Shown: positions 60,931-64,000 of the stretch, one piece after another
Position numbering within the stretch: the first letter of the stretch is position 1
Layout of the letters: the number at the start of each line of letters is the position of its first letter
DNA from: Aaosphaeria pasadenensis
Lineage: Eukaryota; Ascomycota; Dothideomycetes; Pleosporales
NCBI GenBank assembly: GCA_022813625.1
Contig: JAKLMB010000003.1
Coordinates: 1,178,001-1,242,000 of the forward strand
Direction: 5' to 3'
Length of the DNA stretch: 64,000 nt
The notes under the pieces: generated by a model
Databases searched by the model: none
Seen by the model: only the letters and a program-made list of their open reading frames with translations
What the model was told of the DNA's origin: nothing
Made by a program: the position numbers and the translations under genes

Positions 60931-61549
60931 TACAAGTTTCCAAAGCGCTATGTTTGAGCACAGCCAATACTTCTTCTATAAACTTAGAAACATGAGCCAC
61001 AATTTAGGACTTCACTGTTCTGTGGTCACAGTTAGGTTTGAAAGCAAAATTGCTTGGAATGGTTGTTGTAATGTAGTCCACTATGTCTACCATTAATAGA
61101 CATTAGTCTTGGTAAATTCTATACTTCGCTCCGCTTCGTCTTTTGATCAGATATTTAGCCAATGTTATGTTACCGATTCAGCTATTACAAGATATTTATC
61201 ATCCTTTCTATCCAATTGACGTCAGACGATATCAGCTCCATTCAATACCGAGATAAGATCAGTATAAATCACAATCATTTCGCGTTGATGGTAGGCTTAT
61301 CAGTAATTTTGTTTCTAAAGATAAACTACTCCACAGCCTTCTACACGGTAGTTGGGCGGTTTTCCGCCCGTCATTGAAAGAAAAGGGGTTAGATTGATTG
61401 TAACAAGAGTAATCTGCAATGTAACACATTACTATTTCTTTCTACAGATGGCCTGGCGATATCTCAAGCTTTTGGCCCAAATCGAAAACACGCTATGCGG
61501 ATAAAACCTATACTACAACGCCACATTCAAAGTGAAATATTTACAAGAT
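60931..61549. other. Convergent 3' intergenic region
   Basis: AT-rich, 619 bp, between convergent stop codons of the regulator and the monooxygenase. No gene seen. Confidence 0.5.
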
Positions 61550-63484
61550 CTACAAAGCTGCCCTCTTCTCTCCAAGATTCTTTCCCGTCAACACGCTGAA
61601 GTACTGGTTAAGAGCTTCAGCGGTACCCTTACCCTCCTCCAACTTGACGACGCATCCTACATATCCGTCCGGTCGAACAATGACGATACCACCCTTCTCC
61701 TCGCTCAAGCCCATCTTAGCGTGTGCAGCGGCCTTTGCGTCTGGCACGCGCTGATCCCACACGTCGTCAGCGTAGACATGGTCGCGGTAACGGGCGAAGA
61801 CTTCTGGGAGCATTTCCTGGATCGAGATCTTTGAGCGGGCGGCGTTGAAGATGGTGCAGATGGAGATGAAGTTGTTGTGGGGGTTATGCACTTCGTGGTA
61901 TCGATCTACCGAGTCGTTGCGATGAGTGAAGGCAGAGTAGAATGATTTCGGGTTTGCGAGGTGTGTGGCAAGGTCGCGAAGTGCAGTTGCCGCGCGCCAT
62001 GGCTCGCCGGCGAAGATGTACATTCGGTAGGAGCCGTTGAGTGGGATTTCTTGCTCTAGATGAACGACGTTGGCATCGACGACGCGAGTAACAGTGGCGG
62101 GAGTAAGAATGCGTCCAGTACGGAGGTTCGTTCCTTTCTCATAGGACAGGAATAGTGGGTGTTGAGCCGGGTGCTCGGAACCCCAGTTGATTGAGTTGGG
62201 GTTATATGCGACACCATATCCAGAGGTGAATTCGCAGCTTGCCTTGAACGTCTTGACGAAATCGTTCTCTTCTGGTCCGGCACTCGAAGCTCCAGCGACC
62301 TCACCGGCAGAGGGAATGCGGGTGGAGAAGAGCTTTGCATATTTGGCATCAAAATCCAGCAGATTCTCGGCAACCTTTTTGCGTTCAGATTCGTAAGTCG
62401 ACAGAATATCGCGTGTCGCGAATCCAGATTCAACGTGGTGAATCTTCCATGCCAAGTTGACAGCGTCAAGGAATGCGGTGTTCATACCCTGCCCTGCCTT
62501 CGGCGAGTGAGTATGGCATACATCACCACCCATAAAGACCCGCTCATCGAGGGTGTAACGCTCAGCGATACCCTGGCCAATGGGGTACACGGAGTACCAC
62601 TCAACACGATCCCATGAAATATCATAGGGCTTGAAGATGGCCTTGGCGCGGCGTTGCACTTCCTCCGCAGTAGCTGTCTTGCGGGGGTGCCAGTCTGGAT
62701 CGGTTGAGGATGCAATTTGAATATAGAGACGGACCATGTTGTCTTCTCTAGGGATAACCATGATAGAACCAGCATCGGAATGTATTGTGCATTTCATCTA
62801 ATGCATGTCAGCACCTAAAAATGTAATGCTGGTTTGGGGCAGACTTACCTTAATATCAGGGAAGTTCGTTCGAACAACTCCATCCATAACACCCCAAACA
62901 TGGGCAATCGGATCCTTGTGGTGAATCTTGACACCGAGTTGCTCTCTCACAAAACTCCTGGCACCCTCGCCGGAGAACAAGTACTTAGCTCGGACTGTCT
63001 CCGAGAGAGTTCCATCTACATGTGCCAAGCTGACCTCAACCGGGTAGTCGGGGTCTTTTCCATCATTCTGAAATCCGGTAATGGTCCACGGTCGCTGAAT
63101 TTGCGTGCCATGGCTCTCGATGTCCTCGATGAAAGCCCTTTCGATCAATCCCTGGTGCAACAGCGTCGTGAAAGGGTATCTGGCGTCAATGAACTTTGGG
63201 CAACTGGCCCATGTGCCGGTTCGGTGGATGCCCTTAGCATTGGGATCCCAGAATGCAACTTCGTACACTTTGGCAGGGTCATGGGCCATGATCTTATGCT
63301 TCAGGCCCATGTTCCTCAGCAAATCCAGGGAACGTGGCTGAATTCCATCTGCACGCCCGGTCGGTGTAGGTTCGGGGCGGTTGTCGATGTGCTTGATGCG
63401 GTAGCCCCATCTCGCCAGACAGGTCGAGAGTGTGAGGCCTACTGGTCCAGCACCAATGATGACGATGTCATACTTGTCTGTCAT
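61550..63484 (-). CDS. FAD-dependent aromatic monooxygenase (phenol hydroxylase family)
   Basis: Exons 62849-63484 and 61550-62797 give 627 residues, usual for the family; the 51-bp intron has a GTAAGT donor. The FAD-binding start is DIVIIGAGPVGLTLSTCLAR (GxGxxG), then RADGIQPRSLDLLRNMGL. The GD motif is FMGGDVCHTHSPKAGQGMNT. The C-terminal thioredoxin-like domain typical of phenol 2-monooxygenases and 3-hydroxybenzoate hydroxylases is present (GGIVIVRPDGYVGCVVKLEE). Such enzymes use NAD(P)H and oxygen to hydroxylate a phenolic ring, usually before ring cleavage. The substrate is unknown. There is no secretion signal, so it is probably cytosolic. It is convergent with the Zn2Cys6 gene. Confidence 0.92.
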
Positions 63485-64000
63485 GGTCGGGGCCGTCGAT
63501 CCGTCAGAATGAAGCAGGGTATCACAGAAAGAAAGAAAGCGTATCAGGGGTGTTCAACCAATAATTAGAGTGTGAGATATACCGAACAGGCTGGACAGGT
63601 CGCGGATAAACGAAGTGTGCAGTGCAGCAGCAGGTGTCTTATAAAGAACTATGGGGGAAGCTGGCGTGGGAGCAGCATTGGCAGCTGGCTCAAGATGAAA
63701 AGACCCATGTTTACGAGCCGACGTTGGCCGGCAATAATATCGGGGATAGTAGTGTTGGCAAAGCCAAAATAATGGCGCCGATTTATGATGCCGCGAAGGG
63801 TGCGGGGGGCATAGCAAAGAGAGGCGGATGTGCAGAGCGGCAGTCAAGGACGAGATGGAGCCCTCGATGAGGTTTAAGTGTGGCGTCATTGGCTCGATTG
63901 GCGCCACATTCACCAACACGTGCCGTTCTGAGATAGCGCTAAGCGACAGCCGTGAGCGCTGCCGGGCCCACATCCAGTCGCACGGATCCATCTCCAACGT
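63485..64000 (-). promoter_or_regulatory. Upstream region of the monooxygenase gene
   Basis: No supported gene: a 147-codon minus-strand frame here reads like chance sequence. It probably contains the monooxygenase promoter and leader and perhaps the start of another gene beyond the window. Confidence 0.4.

Noticed and set aside
63554..63997. Minus-strand 147-codon frame at the window edge
   Set aside because: Composition unlike the neighbouring genes, no domain; fits the monooxygenase promoter better.

Overview
The window looks like nuclear DNA of a filamentous ascomycete (Pezizomycotina; a Dothideomycete-like fungus is my best guess, from gene style only). Genes are mostly single-copy eukaryotic housekeeping genes. 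They carry short GT-AG introns (about 45-135 bp, several with a CTAAC-like branch site), pyrimidine-rich promoters and two Zn2Cys6 regulators. I reconstructed exon joins by hand from reading-frame continuity, splice signals and family sequence. I see no rRNA, tRNA, CRISPR array, transposase or reverse transcriptase.

Layout. 1-8.2 kb is gene-poor, with one C2H2 zinc-finger gene (3357-4751, -). 8.2-12 kb holds an unknown two-exon gene and an F-box gene, both on -. 12.5-21 kb is a compact housekeeping block: ERCC1/Rad10 (Swi10, -), Mediator Med19/Rox3 (+), RPA32 (-) and the nine-exon DEAD-box helicase Dbp10 (+). 21-28 kb is about 7 kb without a convincing gene. It leads into a PAS-domain Zn2Cys6/AT-hook regulator (28016-30268, +). 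31.4-48.4 kb is dense: a DNAJC8/Spf31-like J-protein (-), DEAD-box Dbp4 (+), a fungal transcription-factor-like protein (+), a small unknown protein (+), an arrestin-fold protein (-), a PPIL3-like cyclophilin (+), Zpr1 (-), an RNase P/MRP Rpr2-type subunit (-) and lariat debranching enzyme Dbr1 (+). 48.4-55.6 kb is sparse, with an 88-residue unknown protein behind a long G-poor leader and the ribosome-associated protein Tma7. 55.6-63.5 kb carries an MFS sugar-type transporter (+), a Zn2Cys6 regulator (+) and an FAD aromatic monooxygenase (-). These three could form a small catabolic module.

How the genes relate. Many encode RNA or ribosome biogenesis factors (Dbp10, Dbp4, Rpr2-type, Dbr1, Spf31-like, PPIL3-like, Tma7, Zpr1). 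Four gene pairs are divergent and share 315-566 bp promoters: Swi10/Med19, RPA32/Dbp10, J-protein/Dbp4 and Rpr2-type/Dbr1. I found no clearly new defence, mobile or biosynthetic system. The most notable points are a recent 30-residue tandem repeat in Dbr1, a 4-nt first coding exon in RPA32, two recurrent palindromic intergenic motifs, and the transporter-regulator-monooxygenase trio.
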